From NCBI GenBank assembly GCA_904066235.2, contig CAJFCV020000006.1:6200001-6264000 (forward strand): 64,000 nt of DNA, in the 5' to 3' direction. The stretch comes from Bursaphelenchus xylophilus. Lineage: Eukaryota > Nematoda > Chromadorea > Rhabditida > Aphelenchoididae. The notes beneath the pieces are model-generated. The model did not search any database, was not told where the DNA came from, and saw nothing but the letters and a program-made list of their open reading frames with translations. Shown in pieces: positions 1 through 11,594 of this stretch (positions are counted from its first letter, which is position 1; each line of letters opens with the position of its first letter). A program made the position numbers and the translations under genes.

Positions 1-1664
1 GAAGAAAAGAGACGCCGAAAAACACCAGAAAGTCCTGATAGGGTAAGTGTGTTTTGTCATTAATGTTTCACTTTACAGAAACGCCAGAGAAAAGTTTCGG
101 AACCAGTAGAAGTCTCCGAGCCAGAGAAAGTTAGAGGAGTTTTGTCAGAAAAGGAATGGGATGAGTTACAAGACATGCTCAGAGATCTCAAACCAGAGCG
201 ACAGATGATCGGAGATGCCATGATATGGTGTGTCGATCATGCGGACTGTGCCAAGGAGATATCGGAGTGCTTGTATCAAAGTCTGGGCATCCCTGAAACA
301 CCGTTACATAAAAAGGTTGCTATCCGCCCTTATCGTTTATGAATTTTATTTTAGATTGCGAGACTCTACCTCATTGCTGATATACTTGCGAATTGTGGGA
401 TTCGTGTGAGAGATGTCTTCAAGTATCGTCACTGCTTTGAGCAATATCTTTCCAAGATATTTTTGTCACTCAATGAAACGTTGGAATCTATTGAAAGCCG
501 ACTTAAAGCGGAGCAGTTTAGACAACGGGTTATGCTCTGTTTTAGGCATTGGGAAGACAATTCAATATACACACGCGATTTACTCATCAACCTGCAGAAT
601 GTGTTCTTGGGTTTGGTCAAAGTAAGAGGTCTTTCTATGAATAACCCTGTTTTAGCCGGATACCAAGAAGCATGAAAGTGAAGACGAGGAAGATGTGGAT
701 GGTGTTCCGCTTGATTTTTCAGCAACTGCGCCGTCGAAAAATAATGAGGAGGGTAGTGACAGTGATATTGACGGAGTTCCCTTACAATCGGAACCCATTA
801 ATAAAGATAACCCAGACGAATCAAAAGTGTGGAACCAGGCATGTCAATATTGTTATTTTATTACTGGTTTAGAATACGTTGGATGAATTTGCATCGAAAT
901 GGGATGCCATAGAGCCAGAGCTTACTGAGGAGGAGAACAGAGAAGGGAAAGGATTCTTTAAGCCCCTCGAAGAAGTTGCTCCTTCGCCACAAATGGAAAC
1001 AAACGTTTCGAAGAATGGAGGGATTCACGCCAAATCAACGGCTTGGGAAGAAGAAAGACGAAGGCTACTCAGAGACATTGAGGTGATTGCAATCGCAATT
1101 TAAATTAATGCCTATTTCAGATGAAAGTTGTGGAGTATCAGGATGAACTTGAAAGCGATCTTGCACCCAATGTAGAACAGAAACTGGAAGACTATCGAAA
1201 GAAGCTCATTGATAAAATGGAGAAGGAACTTGAGTCTTTTGAAGAAGGAGAATTGGTGGGATCTCAGAACGATAAAAAAGAAAAGAAAAAGCGAAGTCGA
1301 GATAAGAAAGGAGAAAGCCAATCGAGAAGACGATCACGGTCGAGGAGCAGATCAGACAGCCGAGGACGCTCTAGGAGATCGAGATCCAGAAGTCCGTTGA
1401 AGTCGAGAAGCAGATCAACGAGTCGAGAACGGAGGAGAGACTCCAGAAGACATCGGGAATCGCCAGATAGGTAGGTAAACGTGTTTACTTTACGTTGTTC
1501 TCGGAAAGTGACTCAGTAAATTTCTATGACTGGTCAAAAAATAAGTATATTTAGAAAGCAAACCATGACATAAATTACTTGCTTTTTTAATCCTATTCTT
1601 ATTCAGTGCCTTTTTCAGACGCCGAAGAAATAGAAGCCCCGACAGAGATCGTCGTCGCCGTTGA
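1..1664 (+). CDS. U2SURP: U2SURP (SR140) homologue, 3' part of gene
   Basis: This is a U2 snRNP-associated splicing factor, nuclear, cut off at its 5' end by the window edge. Exons are 1-42, 79-315, 355-621, 656-838, 873-1082, 1121-1470 and 1619-1664, giving 444 residues to the TGA at 1662. In order they show a basic linker, a CID-type helical domain (roughly residues 30-190, containing WCVDHADCAKEI and LYLIADILANCG), an acidic spacer with two DGVPL motifs, a cwf21-like helix (EEERRRLLRDIE onward), and an RS-rich tail. CID, then cwf21, then RS matches the C-terminal half of U2SURP. The upstream RRM and SURP domains would lie outside the window. The intron at 839-872 reads GC...AG instead of GT...AG. 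Identity is secure; the exact N-terminal part is not visible. Confidence 0.9.
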
Positions 1665-2104
1665 GTAGTATTAATTTATCAGATTTGTTATCGTATCTGT
1701 ATAATATTTATATCATAAACCATTTTTCGATCATTTATACTGATAATTTCCTTCGGTGTGATCCACGGAACCACTATTTAAAATTTTTTGTTTTTTGGAT
1801 TGATGAATATTCCCCTTCCCTAATTACCCAAAAACCACTTGAATGCTTTCGAAATCCCTTACAACGCTCTTTACAAACCATTCATTCCGCGTTTTGTTTG
1901 TCCACACAAAAGATCAAGGAGGAGATGAATGTTTCGGCAGTCTTATTTGTAAGAGAAGCCGTGCCTTTGTATTATATTTATGCAACTCGAATGCATAATC
2001 TAGTAATAGCCTTTTCTGGTGTGACTCACGGGTTCTCTTGTTGATTTTGTATCTTTAAGAATGTGTTTAACTCTCTTTTTGCAGCTGTATCGGCCTTTGC
2101 AGAT
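1665..2104. other. Intergenic, U2SURP 3' flank
   Basis: This AT-rich stretch holds an open frame (1661-2044) with no recognisable domain and a composition like its surroundings, so I do not call it a gene. It probably holds the 3' UTR of U2SURP and the promoter of the next gene. Confidence 0.5.
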
Positions 2105-2558
2105 ATGAAACTTTTGTTGTTTCTTCTCCTTCTCACACATATCGGCGTCGTCCAATCACATAAAAGTATGTTGGTTGCCAATCCTTTTTAAAAAGTCAGA
2201 AAAGTGAATTTTATAACACGATTTGTTTGCAGACAGAACGGAGTGCTTTCAGTGTGAAGGGAATGGAAGGTGTTCAAGTTTATGCCAGGCTCCCTATTGC
2301 ATCAAAACAATTCATTTGCAAAGTAAGTAATCATTTTATAATATTATAATGGCAGGTAATCACGTGAAACGAGAATGCCTGAACCATTTGACTCCTGAGA
2401 TGCCTCAACCGGGAAACTGCAAGAAGTTTGATTCTGAAGTTGGGAATCAGGAGGAGTTGATCTGTGTGTGTGACTCCCCTCGCTGCAACTCTGCTCATCT
2501 AACCTCCATATCAATTTTCATTTTGTTGTCGATTTTGCTCATCCTTTCCCCACTCTAG
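2105..2558 (+). CDS. Small Ly6/uPAR-type secreted or GPI-anchored protein
   Basis: Three exons (2105-2165, 2233-2322, 2356-2558) join in phase to give about 117 residues. The protein has a leucine-rich signal peptide (MKLLLFLLLLTHIGVVQS), then a cysteine-rich domain starting TECFQCEG and ending in CDSPRCNSA, then a purely hydrophobic tail. A final C-D-x3-C-N plus a hydrophobic tail is typical of three-finger Ly6 proteins that receive a GPI anchor, so it should sit on the outer face of the plasma membrane. In nematodes such proteins often modulate channels or receptors, but nothing here shows a partner. A second gene of this class lies at 36914-37388. Confidence 0.75.
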
Positions 2559-3266
2559 CCCGGGAATTCATAGTTCGTTTAATTAATTGTTATTTAATTT
2601 AAAGGGTATTCTTCTCCTAATTACGTGTCTGTACAGGTAAAAATAAGTGAATGTGGAAGTCTATTCTCTCCTTGTCAGTCATTTCTCTTGTCAAGACCTC
2701 TAATGTGATGTGTTTTTGTTTATTGTTAATATTATATCCCGCATTTAAAATTGTTTTACTGAGATTTTTAGTTTTCGGTTGCCATAAAGAGACTTCATAC
2801 GCGTCAATGTTATATCCGGAACATAATGGTTGACCTTATATTCGTCTTTTAATTTCCCTTATTTGTCTCATTCGCAAGGGATCGGCAAATAAGTATTTGA
2901 CCGTTTAGCAGCCTCCAATCGGCCTTACAAAGTTAGCGGAAGTACGTCAAGTTCGTATTGGGCTGCGGGTTAGGTTGAGTGCAATCAATTCTAGATTTAT
3001 TCATTACAGTAACCTAGCATTTTTTGGTCCTGCGCTAAAAAAATCAATAACGTAGTCAATTTTGGAAAAAATAACGCAAATCAAACCAAGTTTATTCTGA
3101 ACCAAAACATAGACGACAATAAGTGTAAATGTAAAGCAACCTGGTGACTGCAAGACATCGATATAATGGAATGAACTTCTATTTCAACTGATTATGATAC
3201 AAACAGGATATAAGCAAAATCTATATTAATCTGTCATTTTGAAAGTGTATGTTCAATTCATGTTGT
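2559..3266. other. Intergenic between convergent genes
   Basis: AT-rich DNA between the stop of the Ly6-type gene and the stop of the TSC22 gene on the other strand. It should hold both 3' UTRs. I see no further gene or strong repeat. Confidence 0.5.
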
Positions 3267-4610
3267 TCAATGTGGAAGATCCTGTGTTGTATCTCGACGA
3301 ATCAGCTTTGGATGATCTGTTTCAGAAGTAGCATTCTCAGAGGAAAGGGTCCCGGAAGAATGCTGAACCTGATTCCTGGACTGGAGAATGTTCGAGAGAT
3401 TGCTTACGACGTCTGCTGGAGCATACTGTCTGAGCATTTGATTCTGTTGTTCTAGATTTGTCACCTAAAACCAGCTGGGTTACTAAATACCAAACAAAAT
3501 AAATCCAATGCTCTAGGACAAATTGTCAATATTTTTTTTCTAAAAATGGAGTTGGAATGGCTTAAAAAACATTGGGTAGCCAGCCAAGTAATTTACAACC
3601 CGTTTGCCAGCCATCTGGCACCAATTCCAAACCTTTGGCTAGTCTCTTATATAAGTTAACATTTTCCAGTTGCTTCAAACTTCAGTACCACTCGTATCGA
3701 ACACGGGGCTATCATTCCGGAATGAATGATAGCCAAACTGACCTTTGATTCCAACTCGGCAATTGTATTCCTCAGAGTTTCGACTTCTTCTCGGACAGCA
3801 AAAGTTAGATGGGTCTTCACAAGATCCATCGCCTGTTCAATCTTGTTGTCGATAGCAACAACATTAGCAGCTGCATTCAGTAAGCCCATATTACTCGTTC
3901 TGTAATCATGTAAGTTATAAGTCTAAACATAATGAACAACAAAGAAAGACTCTTTACCCTTCAGATTCCTCGCCAAGTTTATTCAAATTCTTCCCCGATG
4001 AAGAAGTGGACAAAATGGGTTGAGACGGAGCTGAAGGAACGGCCGATGGCTTGGAAACTTGCTTAAAAAATACGGATTACGTACATATAAAGACAACAAA
4101 TAAAATAGACAACACAAAACGTAACCTTCCATTGCCTTAAACTAAATAAAACTTACTGCGTTTTGGTTAACATTTGGCTGGAATTGTGCTATGGAAGTGA
4201 CTACAATCGTCCCATTTTGTTCCCCGATAGCATGACTAGAATTAGATGGGGAAACGTTATTAGAAAGAGCCGTCTGATTGGTATGAACCGAAGACAAAGG
4301 AACTGTTGACGGAGTTTCACCGGGATGAGGGACAGCCGTAGAAGAAGGCGTTGTGGAATCGAATACCAAAACTCCCGCGTCCTCCTGTTTCTGATCTGGT
4401 TCGCGATAATCCCAACAATCCCATCGGCCTCTTGTAAACTGACCTGGTAATCTGACCACCTAAAACATAAATGAATATACGGGCCGAAGCACTTCAAAAC
4501 TAATTTTTTTTTTCTCCTCCATCATCAAAACGCTTCTATCTGACGGATCTAAATGTTCCAAGCTTAAAATCAAAGAATACCTGAAACCGCGGCCCTTTTT
4601 GGGAGGCCAT
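3267..4610 (-). CDS. TSC22-domain leucine-zipper protein
   Basis: Five exons (4581-4610, 4157-4459, 3958-4061, 3743-3899, 3267-3464) give 263 residues. The N-terminus [17 protein letters not shown] followed by RGRWDCWDY matches the conserved N-terminal box of long TSC22D proteins. A Ser/Thr/Pro-rich middle follows. The TSC box starts near residue 168 ([19 protein letters not shown]) and runs into a leucine zipper ending NQMLRQYAP. The family acts as dimerising regulators of transcription and cell volume or growth signalling. The 10-codon first exon is supported by perfect phase and by the family motif that spans the splice. The C. elegans counterpart would be tsct-1, by family only. Confidence 0.87.
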
Positions 4611-4947
4611 GATTAAACTGGCGGTCATCAACGCAAGTTCAAACAATCTGTGGTGCCAGGGTCCCTCACATAGCCCGCTGAAAAAAATATTAAATAGAAA
4701 AAAAACCAATTTATACATGGTTCTTTAAAAAAAACAAAGAAGCATGTATACCCGAATAAGCTTTAGAGTCAATGCGAATGATGTATTAAAATTGCATAGA
4801 TTTCACATTAAACCTGCAGCGGAATTAATTCCGAGAATAAAAATGTTTTTGCAGGGGCAGTAAAAGAGTCTTTTTGAATGGAAATTTTGTGAGCCGGGAA
4901 ATTGGGCACATTGAATTCAGAGAAAGGCCGGCCACGGCGGTTTCAAC

Positions 4948-5409
4948 CAGGGGTGGTCAGTGGGCCGGACCAAACCGGCCCGACCGGGTTCAAAACGGAA
5001 AATTGACAAACAAGCCGGGCCGGACCCGTCACGAGCCGAGCCGCGGGCCTGGGGTTTTTTCCGGTCCGTCTATATTACAATGCCAAACCGTTGGCATTCA
5101 TTGTTTTCGCGCCGGGATAATTGATTGATGCTGTTGTAGTTGCAGTTTCTCAAGTTCGAAACGTTTACAAGTCTTCAGCTCCATTTTAAAAACCAAAAAA
5201 CTATTATATTAATCCATTACCAGCTAGATTAACACCTTTTTTGCCTAACTTTAGTTCCCACGATTGGGTTCAGTTCGCAGAGCCCTTTATAAACGGGCCC
5301 GTCACGGGCCGGGCCGGACATGAAAAAAGCCCAGACGGGCCGGGCTGGTCCTTAGACGGGCCGGGCCACGGGCCGAAAATCGGAGAAAACGGCCCGCTGA
5401 CCACCCCTG
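4948..5409. mobile_element. hAT-like nonautonomous element, 462 bp
   Basis: The ends are inverted repeats beginning CAGGGGTGGTCAG and ending CTGACCACCCCTG. They are flanked by an 8-bp near-duplication, GTTTCAAC on the left and GTTCCAAC on the right. A CAGRGGTGG terminus with an 8-bp target duplication is typical of the hAT superfamily. The inside is rich in GGCCGGGCC motifs at both ends and AT-rich in the middle. No transposase frame is present. Confidence 0.7.
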
Positions 5410-5450
5410 GTTCCAACAAAGGGAAAAAGTTTCATTCGTTTTGTTCCCGT

Positions 5451-6193
5451 TAGACTTGGCTGCCGGGCCGGGCCAAAGCAAAATTGAAACGGGCCGGGCC
5501 GACCTGTTCCGGCCCGCGGGCCGGGCCGCAACTTTCGGCCCGGGCCGGCCCGGCAAAATTAAAATTCTGAATTTCAAAGCGAAAAGTTGGGCTGCCAATA
5601 AAATTAAAACGCAAGCTAGGAATGGGGTTTATATTTTTCTTACAGTAAGCATAATTTTATAAAAATAAAGCAAGGAAGTATTCAAAAATAGCTAATAATA
5701 AGTAATTTTACTAGTAAAATCTATTAAGTACTAATGTATATTAGTGTTTGTAGTAATTTTTTGAACAAACACTCAAAATAAACGTAACCAACGTCCTTAA
5801 AAACACAATTAAGAAGTCGTGTGACGCAACACTATCATCTGGAAAACCTTGATAAACGTGGTTCCACCTTTGCCGAATCTATAACATTGATCTTGGGGCG
5901 ATTTTTAATAGTCTGAAAACCGATCTCGGGAATTTTTTGATTAATTTTAGAAAGGCAATGCGTTGATAAGTAATTTTTTGCTTTAAAAATGTACTGTTAG
6001 TTTGTTATAGTAAAGAAAAATATGTCACATCTAATAGCGAATTAAGGTTATTTACTTCTCCTCAATTTTCGGGCCGGCCCGGGCCGCGGGCTGGGCCGGG
6101 CCGAAGAAAAATTGAAACGGGCCGGGCCGACCTCTTCCGGCCCGCGGGCCGGGCCGCGATTTTCGGCCCGGGCCGGCCCGAGAGCCAAGTCTA
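5451..6193. mobile_element. hAT-like nonautonomous element with perfect 8-bp target duplication, 743 bp
   Basis: Perfect 10-bp inverted termini TAGACTTGGC / GCCAAGTCTA are flanked by identical GTTCCCGT at 5443-5450 and 6194-6201. About 75 bp of GC-rich DNA (ending CGGCCCGGGCCGGCCCG) lies near each end in the same orientation and is itself palindromic, around an AT-rich core. There is no coding capacity. Confidence 0.8.
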
Positions 6194-6218
6194 GTTCCCG
6201 TTTCTAAAGCCTTTTTTA

Positions 6219-6379
6219 TATCAGTCTGTCGGGAAAATAATGGCGGGTCGTCGCGCTTTGGAATCGCACATCATCGCTTTGCGACTGCAAGCCGCTGATT
6301 GGGATTTGGTGCGCGATAGCGGCGAGGCGAAACATTTTGCTGCGACGATCCGCCGTTATTTTCCCGACAGACTGATAGT
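6219..6379. mobile_element. MITE family 'CTGTCGGG', copy A
   Basis: An element of about 160 bp with inverted ends TATCAGTCTGTCGGGAAAAT and its complement. The core is reversed relative to the copies at 9425, 20763 and 33677. Flanking bases GCCTTTTTTA and TAAAAAAGGC are also inverted, so the palindrome extends beyond the family ends. Confidence 0.8.
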
Positions 6380-6757
6380 AAAAAAGGCTTCAAAGTTAGT
6401 CCTTTGAAAAACACCAAAAAATCAGAGGTTTGAAAAATTTCACTAAAACTACAGTATCTTTTTAATGAGACCTTTTAATCAAAAATCGACCAGAGATTTA
6501 TAAACTCGATTGATTTAAAAGCGATTGTTTATACAATTGTTTAAAGCGAAAGATACGGTATTCATGCCGTCGATGGAGAGAAATCGTAAGGAAATCGCAG
6601 GAATTGTTGACAACCATAAAATTTGCATAAAAAAGTTGAATGAGCCCTGCGACGTTGTTAATTGGATTTAATCTGTGGATTACCCTTTTCTCGTATTATG
6701 TTACACTTGAGACAGCTGAAAATTACTCTACAGTTTGTACCAACGCCAATGTGTCCA

Positions 6758-6862
6758 GCCACAACCGGCTTGGGGACAAGTCCTGGGGACAGAACCGGTC
6801 TGGGGACAAAAAGGACCAAAAAAAGTGGGGACGAAAACTTCCTGGGGACAAAACCGGACCCA
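6758..6862. repeat. GGGGAC-rich short interspersed repeat tract
   Basis: The motif TGGGGACA recurs five times within about 100 bp, separated by CCGG-containing spacers. It sits in unannotated DNA between elements. No gene is evident. Confidence 0.5.
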
Positions 6863-6866
6863 ATCG

Positions 6867-7075
6867 ATGCTCTATTTTTTGAACAAATTGCAAATAGAAT
6901 TATATTAGAATATTTCTCAACCTTAAGCTTGACAATTGAAAAAATAACATGTAAAGAGCAACTGTACACATGTAATACATTACTATAGATACTTCTTTTT
7001 TGGACACAGAATGTTTAAAATGGAATACAGACTAGTAAACGTTTTAAAAATTTAGAAACCGCAGCTGCAACAACA
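6867..7075. repeat. Dispersed repeat shared with 21265-21625
   Basis: This stretch, with TTGAACAAATTGCAA and later GGAATACAGACTAGTAAACG, recurs at 21265-21300 and 21488-21625. The second copy is interrupted by a truncated inverted-repeat element. The family is unknown. Confidence 0.6.
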
Positions 7076-7077
7076 TC

Positions 7078-7220
7078 ACTGAATTTTCCCGGCGCAAAAA
7101 CAATGAGTGCCAACGACTTGGCATTATAATATAGGCGGGCCGGGCCGGAGAAAAAACCTCAGGCCCGTTTGTCAAGTTTCGGTTTTCGAGTCCGGCCGGC
7201 CTGGGCTAAGCTGACCCCTG
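7078..7220. mobile_element. Truncated copy of the 4948-5409 hAT-like family, reversed
   Basis: This matches the left third of the 4948-5409 element in reverse complement (shared GCCAAC...TTGGCATT and GGCCGGGCC blocks) and ends in the family terminus CTGACCCCTG at 7211-7220. The other terminus is missing. Confidence 0.6.
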
Positions 7221-7659
7221 GGTGAGAACGCGTACGTTTGCAATGTCCGGGAAATCTTGACGTGCGGCGCTAAAGTTTGCCACGCGAATCGCAGTTTATC
7301 CGTTTTTGTGGAAAAAATACATTTATACATTTTTTGTCAAAAATAGGTTTTCTTCATGGATAATATATATTTTTTTCTTTAGGCTTTGATTTATTATTGC
7401 AGCTGTATTTTACATTTTTCACGTACTTTTTACTTATTTCCGCTGAATCAACCATGTATTACATTGTGTATTTTATTTCAGATCTCTTCGGTATTATCGA
7501 CCTCTTCGTTGACCCGCAGGACGAACTTACAACAGCTTGGGGAGAATAATTTTTTTTATTACACTAGCGCAAAATTCCACGGAAACGTAAAAACATGTAT
7601 TGGACCTGGTTCAACAGCTGTACCAGAAATTGTCCCAAACCATACGGCTGTTTACACTA

Positions 7660-8325
7660 CAGGGTGTTCCAAGAATCATGGAAAAAACTATTCATTAATA
7701 ACTTTGTGCTCGGTGGTCCAATCCGAAATTTTTTTTTCATTTTACAGAAAAACCTTGGAGTTTTTAGAATCCAAGAAAAATTTCTTTTATCGGCGGAGAC
7801 TTCCGCAATCCGCCTTGAATTCGGCAGAGTGTTTTTTTACAAATGAGGCTATAAATAATTTCTTAAATGGGTTTATGTTTTTCTCCGCCGAATTGCCGTT
7901 TTTTTATCTGCCAGTCGGCCGACGACGTAATAAGTCGTATTTAGGCGTCATGCCACCAAGTATACCATGCGTTTAGGTTTTAGCCAGGTTTGGCTCTTCG
8001 AAGAAAAATTGTACGCCGCGGCGCGCCGAGGTTAAAAATGTCTCCGACAAACCACAAAAATTTGAAATAAATGTCATTTTATATCGTCTGGATCTTTTTC
8101 CGCCCATTTTCTTTACACATACAACAATTTAAGCCTCATTTGTGAAAAAAAACACTCCGCCGAATCCAAGACGGATTACGGAAGTCTCCGCCGATAAAAG
8201 AAAAAAAATCTTGATTCTAAAAACTTCAAGGTTTTCCTGTAAAATGCAAAAAAATGGATGTGGACCACCGAGGACAAAGTTATTAATTAATGAATAGTTT
8301 TTGCCATGATTCTTGGAACACCCTG
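7660..8325. mobile_element. Inverted-repeat element, mariner-like ends, 666 bp
   Basis: It starts CAGGGTGTTCCAAGAATCAT, ends in the complement, and has TA on both sides. The inverted arms run for about 190 bp each. TA duplication with a CAGGGTGTTCCA end suggests a Tc1/mariner-type nonautonomous element. No transposase frame is present. Confidence 0.7.
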
Positions 8326-8911
8326 TACTACATAACGAATTTTCTCTAGCTAACTCTAGATTATAGTTTTTGATTACGATAACATTTTTGTTCGCTGTAA
8401 TGTACCTTTATTCTGCGACCGACCTTTGATTTATTTGAAACGGGGTGTGGTGTCTAAGTGATTATCCTTATCATACTTCTTTTGCATCATTATATTCCCC
8501 TTAATATGATGCATGCCTCTCCGTTTTGACGACATTTATAGATTCTTTTGTAGTTGATGTTATCAGTGACGTTCTCCCTTTCTTTACGCATTTCTCCATT
8601 CACTACAATGGTTAGGAGTCTGGCAGGTGGGATTTTCGATGATAAGCAGTTGATTTATTTTTCGGATGTTTTTATTCTCGTTTTCTTCTTTCATTCCGTT
8701 GGTGGATCCAGTACTTCACGGGTTTATCTTCATGCCATTTGGCTGGGCCTTTGTGGACTGTGTTGAATCCATTGTTGCAACATTTTTTTGGGGACCGGAC
8801 TTTCCCATTCAATGGGTTCAGATTAGAATACGAAGACATCCTAGTTCGTTTTATGGCGTTGACGTTGACTGCGTTTTGTTATTAGATTGTAATAACTCTT
8901 TTTTTTTATGT
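8326..8911. other. Upstream region of lap-1
   Basis: A 586-bp stretch with T-rich runs and small open frames that lack recognisable domains. It probably contains the promoter and 5' leader of the aminopeptidase gene. Confidence 0.4.
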
Positions 8912-11407
8912 ATGGCAACCATCAAAGTGTCGGCAGGCTTAAATGCGGAAGTTTTCACCCTTCCTGACGCCCAGGTGGTTATTGTCGGCAAACATAAACT
9001 TCTGAAACAGCTCACCTTCGACAGTGAACTAGCCCGAAAGCTAAAAGGAGTGGACGAAAAGTTATTTCAGTTAGCTGTAAGCCAGTTACAACCGAGCTCT
9101 TCAGTTTCGTTGTATCTAGATTTAGCCAAGGTAAGCTCAGATTATTTGGCACATTTTAGTGTGTATTTGTTAGATAATCTCCGTTTCCGACGAGACCAGT
9201 CGTTGCAACGCGCCATCGAACTCCAACGAGATCTTCAAGGAACTCAAATCTCTGAGGCTTTCCAATAATGTCAAGGTGATTTCAACGTGTCCGTCCATAA
9301 AGGGCAGGTGCCGTAATGGGCAGATTGATGTCATGAGCTAACGCTTTTTCGCCGTTATAAACCAAAATTGGGCAGCTAATTTCTACATACTCTTGTTCAG
9401 AATTCTTTGATGTATCTCTCGACCTATCCGTTGTCGGGAAATTAACGGCGGGTCGTCGCGGCAAAATGTCTCGCCTCACCGCTATCGTGCACCAAATTCC
9501 CAGCCGCGGTTTGCCGTTGCAAAGCGATGATGAGCGATGCCGAGGCGCGACGATCCGCCGTTATTTTCCCGACAGACTGATAGTAAAATTCTACCGCCAC
9601 CGACGATTCAAACTCTGGCGAATCGGTAATTGATCGCTGGACTGAATCCTCGCGGATTCTGTCAAAAGTCGACCTTGCACAGAATCCGCTGGGTTTGCTA
9701 TTATAGCGTCTGCCCATTGTGGTCCGTTCCCAATTTTAATAATTTTTTTTCATCAGGCTTTGGTTATTGTTATCTTCGCCGAGTTTGAACATGTTTTGCC
9801 GTCTGTTATTGCCGCAGCCAGAGCATTTCCTGCATTCTCGAGGAAGACCTCAGGAAAGCAATTGGAGGACGTTCAAGTTGAGGTTGTTGTCACGACCGAA
9901 GGAAAGGTATATTTACATTTTACAAAAGTTTATATAAGGATGGTGACATACAAATCAAATCGGGTTTCGTGGCCAGAAACCGCGATTTCTTGTCTGTTAG
10001 GCTTCTAGACAAGAAATGCGCAATTCTTGTCTGAGCAGAGAAAAAAAGAAAAAAATTTTCACGGGGAGAGAGCAGAAATTTGCACAATATTGCGCAATGT
10101 TACGCAAGTTGAGAATTACGCATTTCTTGTCTAGAGGCCTAACAGAGAAGAAATCGCGGTTTCTGGCTACGAAACCCGATTTGATTTGTATGTCACCATC
10201 CTTATATTATATTTAAATTAAAATCTTGATTTAGCAACTTTCTCCATTGGATTTGAACTTTTTGAATTGGATAAGCAATTATTCGCGAATTTGCGCCAAG
10301 CAGATCGACACCCCTTGCTCCGAAATGAATTCGTCGGCGTTTGCTGAGGAGACAGTGAAGATTGCAGAGAATCTCGGAATCCCAATAAAAACAACTTTAG
10401 TTAAAGTAAGGAACATTGTAAATCGGATCACTTTCTTGGATTACAAGGATGACAAAAATAGCTTCGAAATTCTTCCAGGGCGATGACTTGTTGAAGCGTG
10501 GCTTCGGGGGTATCTATCATGTGGGTAAAGCTGCTGAACATCCTCCCATCTTCCTCTGCTTCTCTCACAATCCAAGTGGTGCCACGAAGGATATTGCACT
10601 CGTTGGAAAAGGAATAATGTTTGATACTGGAGGAATGCAAATCAAGACCAAGACTGGGATGCCGTGTATGTAACGCGATTCCTTATGAAGTTTTTTCAGC
10701 AATGAAGTGCGATATGGGCGGGGCAGCGGCAGTGTTTGCTGCTTTTTGCACACTGGTACAGTCAGGATTCAAGCAGAATCTCCATTGTTTGCTGTGCATT
10801 GCCGAGAACTCGGTCTCTCCGAAAGCCAAGTATGTTTTGGTCCGTTATTTAGATGCCTTTAATTATAATTTATAGCCGACCAGATGATATCATTACCATG
10901 CTGAGCGGGAAGTCTGTGGAAATTGCGAACACGGATGCCGAAGGTCGTCTTGTCTTGGCTGATGGTGTGTTTTATGCCATGAGTGTTCTCAAAGCGAGCA
11001 CTATAATTGATGTGGCAACACTCACTGGAGCTCAGGCATATGTTTCTGGCAGAATTCATGCTGCTGTCCTTTGCAACAAGGAAGAAACGGAGCGATTGGT
11101 GGTGAAGTCGGGTAGAAAGAGTGGAGATCTTGTCCACCCACTCCCTTATGCGCCGGATCTACATTTCTCGGACCTCAAGTCTCAGGTTGCAGATATGAAG
11201 AATTCGAATCTTGGTTCAATGGAAGGTCCGCCAAGTGCAATTGCTGGTCTCTTCATCGCTTCTCACATCGATTTCACTGAAGATGTGAACTGGATTCATT
11301 TGGATATTGCTGCCCCGGCCTTTAAGAACGATAGAGCCACAGCCTTTGGTCCTCCTTTGATCTGCTCGGTTCTTTCGGAACATTTGGATGTTCCATTGCT
11401 AAACTAG
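8912..11407 (+). CDS. lap-1: Leucine aminopeptidase, M17 family (LAP-1/NPEPL1-like)
   Basis: Seven exons (8912-9130, 9174-9275, 9757-9906, 10235-10405, 10479-10665, 10700-10829, 10876-11407) give 496 residues. The enzyme removes N-terminal amino acids using two metal ions, normally in the cytosol. The C-terminal half carries the M17 core: LVGKGIMFDTGG with the catalytic lysine near residue 257, KCDMGGAAA, and the signature NTDAEGRL near 338. All expected metal and catalytic residues look intact. The N-terminal domain is divergent. Introns 2 and 3 each carry a transposable element (9425-9584 and 9937-10202). An AATAAA lies at 11420. The start was chosen as the first ATG after a T-rich tract with a continuous frame; a longer 5' end cannot be excluded. 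Confidence 0.9.
9425..9584. mobile_element. MITE family 'CTGTCGGG', copy B, in lap-1 intron 2
   Basis: The right end GACAGACTGATAGTA is well kept and the left end is degenerate (TATCCGTTGTCGGG). The core shares GCAAAATGTCTCGCCTCACC with copy C. Confidence 0.8.
9937..10202. mobile_element. TA-flanked inverted-repeat element in lap-1 intron 3, 266 bp
   Basis: Ends read AGGATGGTGACATACAAATC and its complement, flanked by TA. The arms stay paired for about 85 bp and include AGAAACCGCGATTTCTTGTC. A truncated relative is at 21303-21488. Confidence 0.75.
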
Positions 11408-11594
11408 ACTGATTTGTACAATAAAGGTTGTATCTTGGATAATCTGTTAAAGGTGGCGAAAAATTAAATATTTCTGCGGGAATCCCTTCATCATGTTGTA
11501 GGTCCTCTCGGATCCAAAATGTCCAGGTCTCCCATGCCAACCTTGACGTTTGTTTCTCCAAGTCTTGGGTTTTTTTCAGAAATATATTTTCTGA
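11408..11594 (+). promoter_or_regulatory. Short intercistronic region with candidate trans-splice acceptor
   Basis: The lap-1 stop and the GT8 start are 187 bp apart on one strand. The gap holds AATAAA at 11420 and a TTTTTTCAG acceptor ending at 11579, as in a nematode operon. Confidence 0.4.

Noticed and set aside
1661..2044. 127-codon frame after U2SURP
   Set aside because: It overlaps the U2SURP stop, is Ile/Tyr/Phe-rich like translated AT-rich DNA, and has no domain or splice partner.
4874..5662. Open frames in the GC-rich region at 5 kb
   Set aside because: They are translations of GGCCGGGCC arrays in both directions inside transposable elements, not genes.
9276..9350. Extension of lap-1 exon 2 past 9275
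   Set aside because: The frame runs on for some 20 codons before a stop, but the next exon's phase and the M17 family require splicing at 9275.
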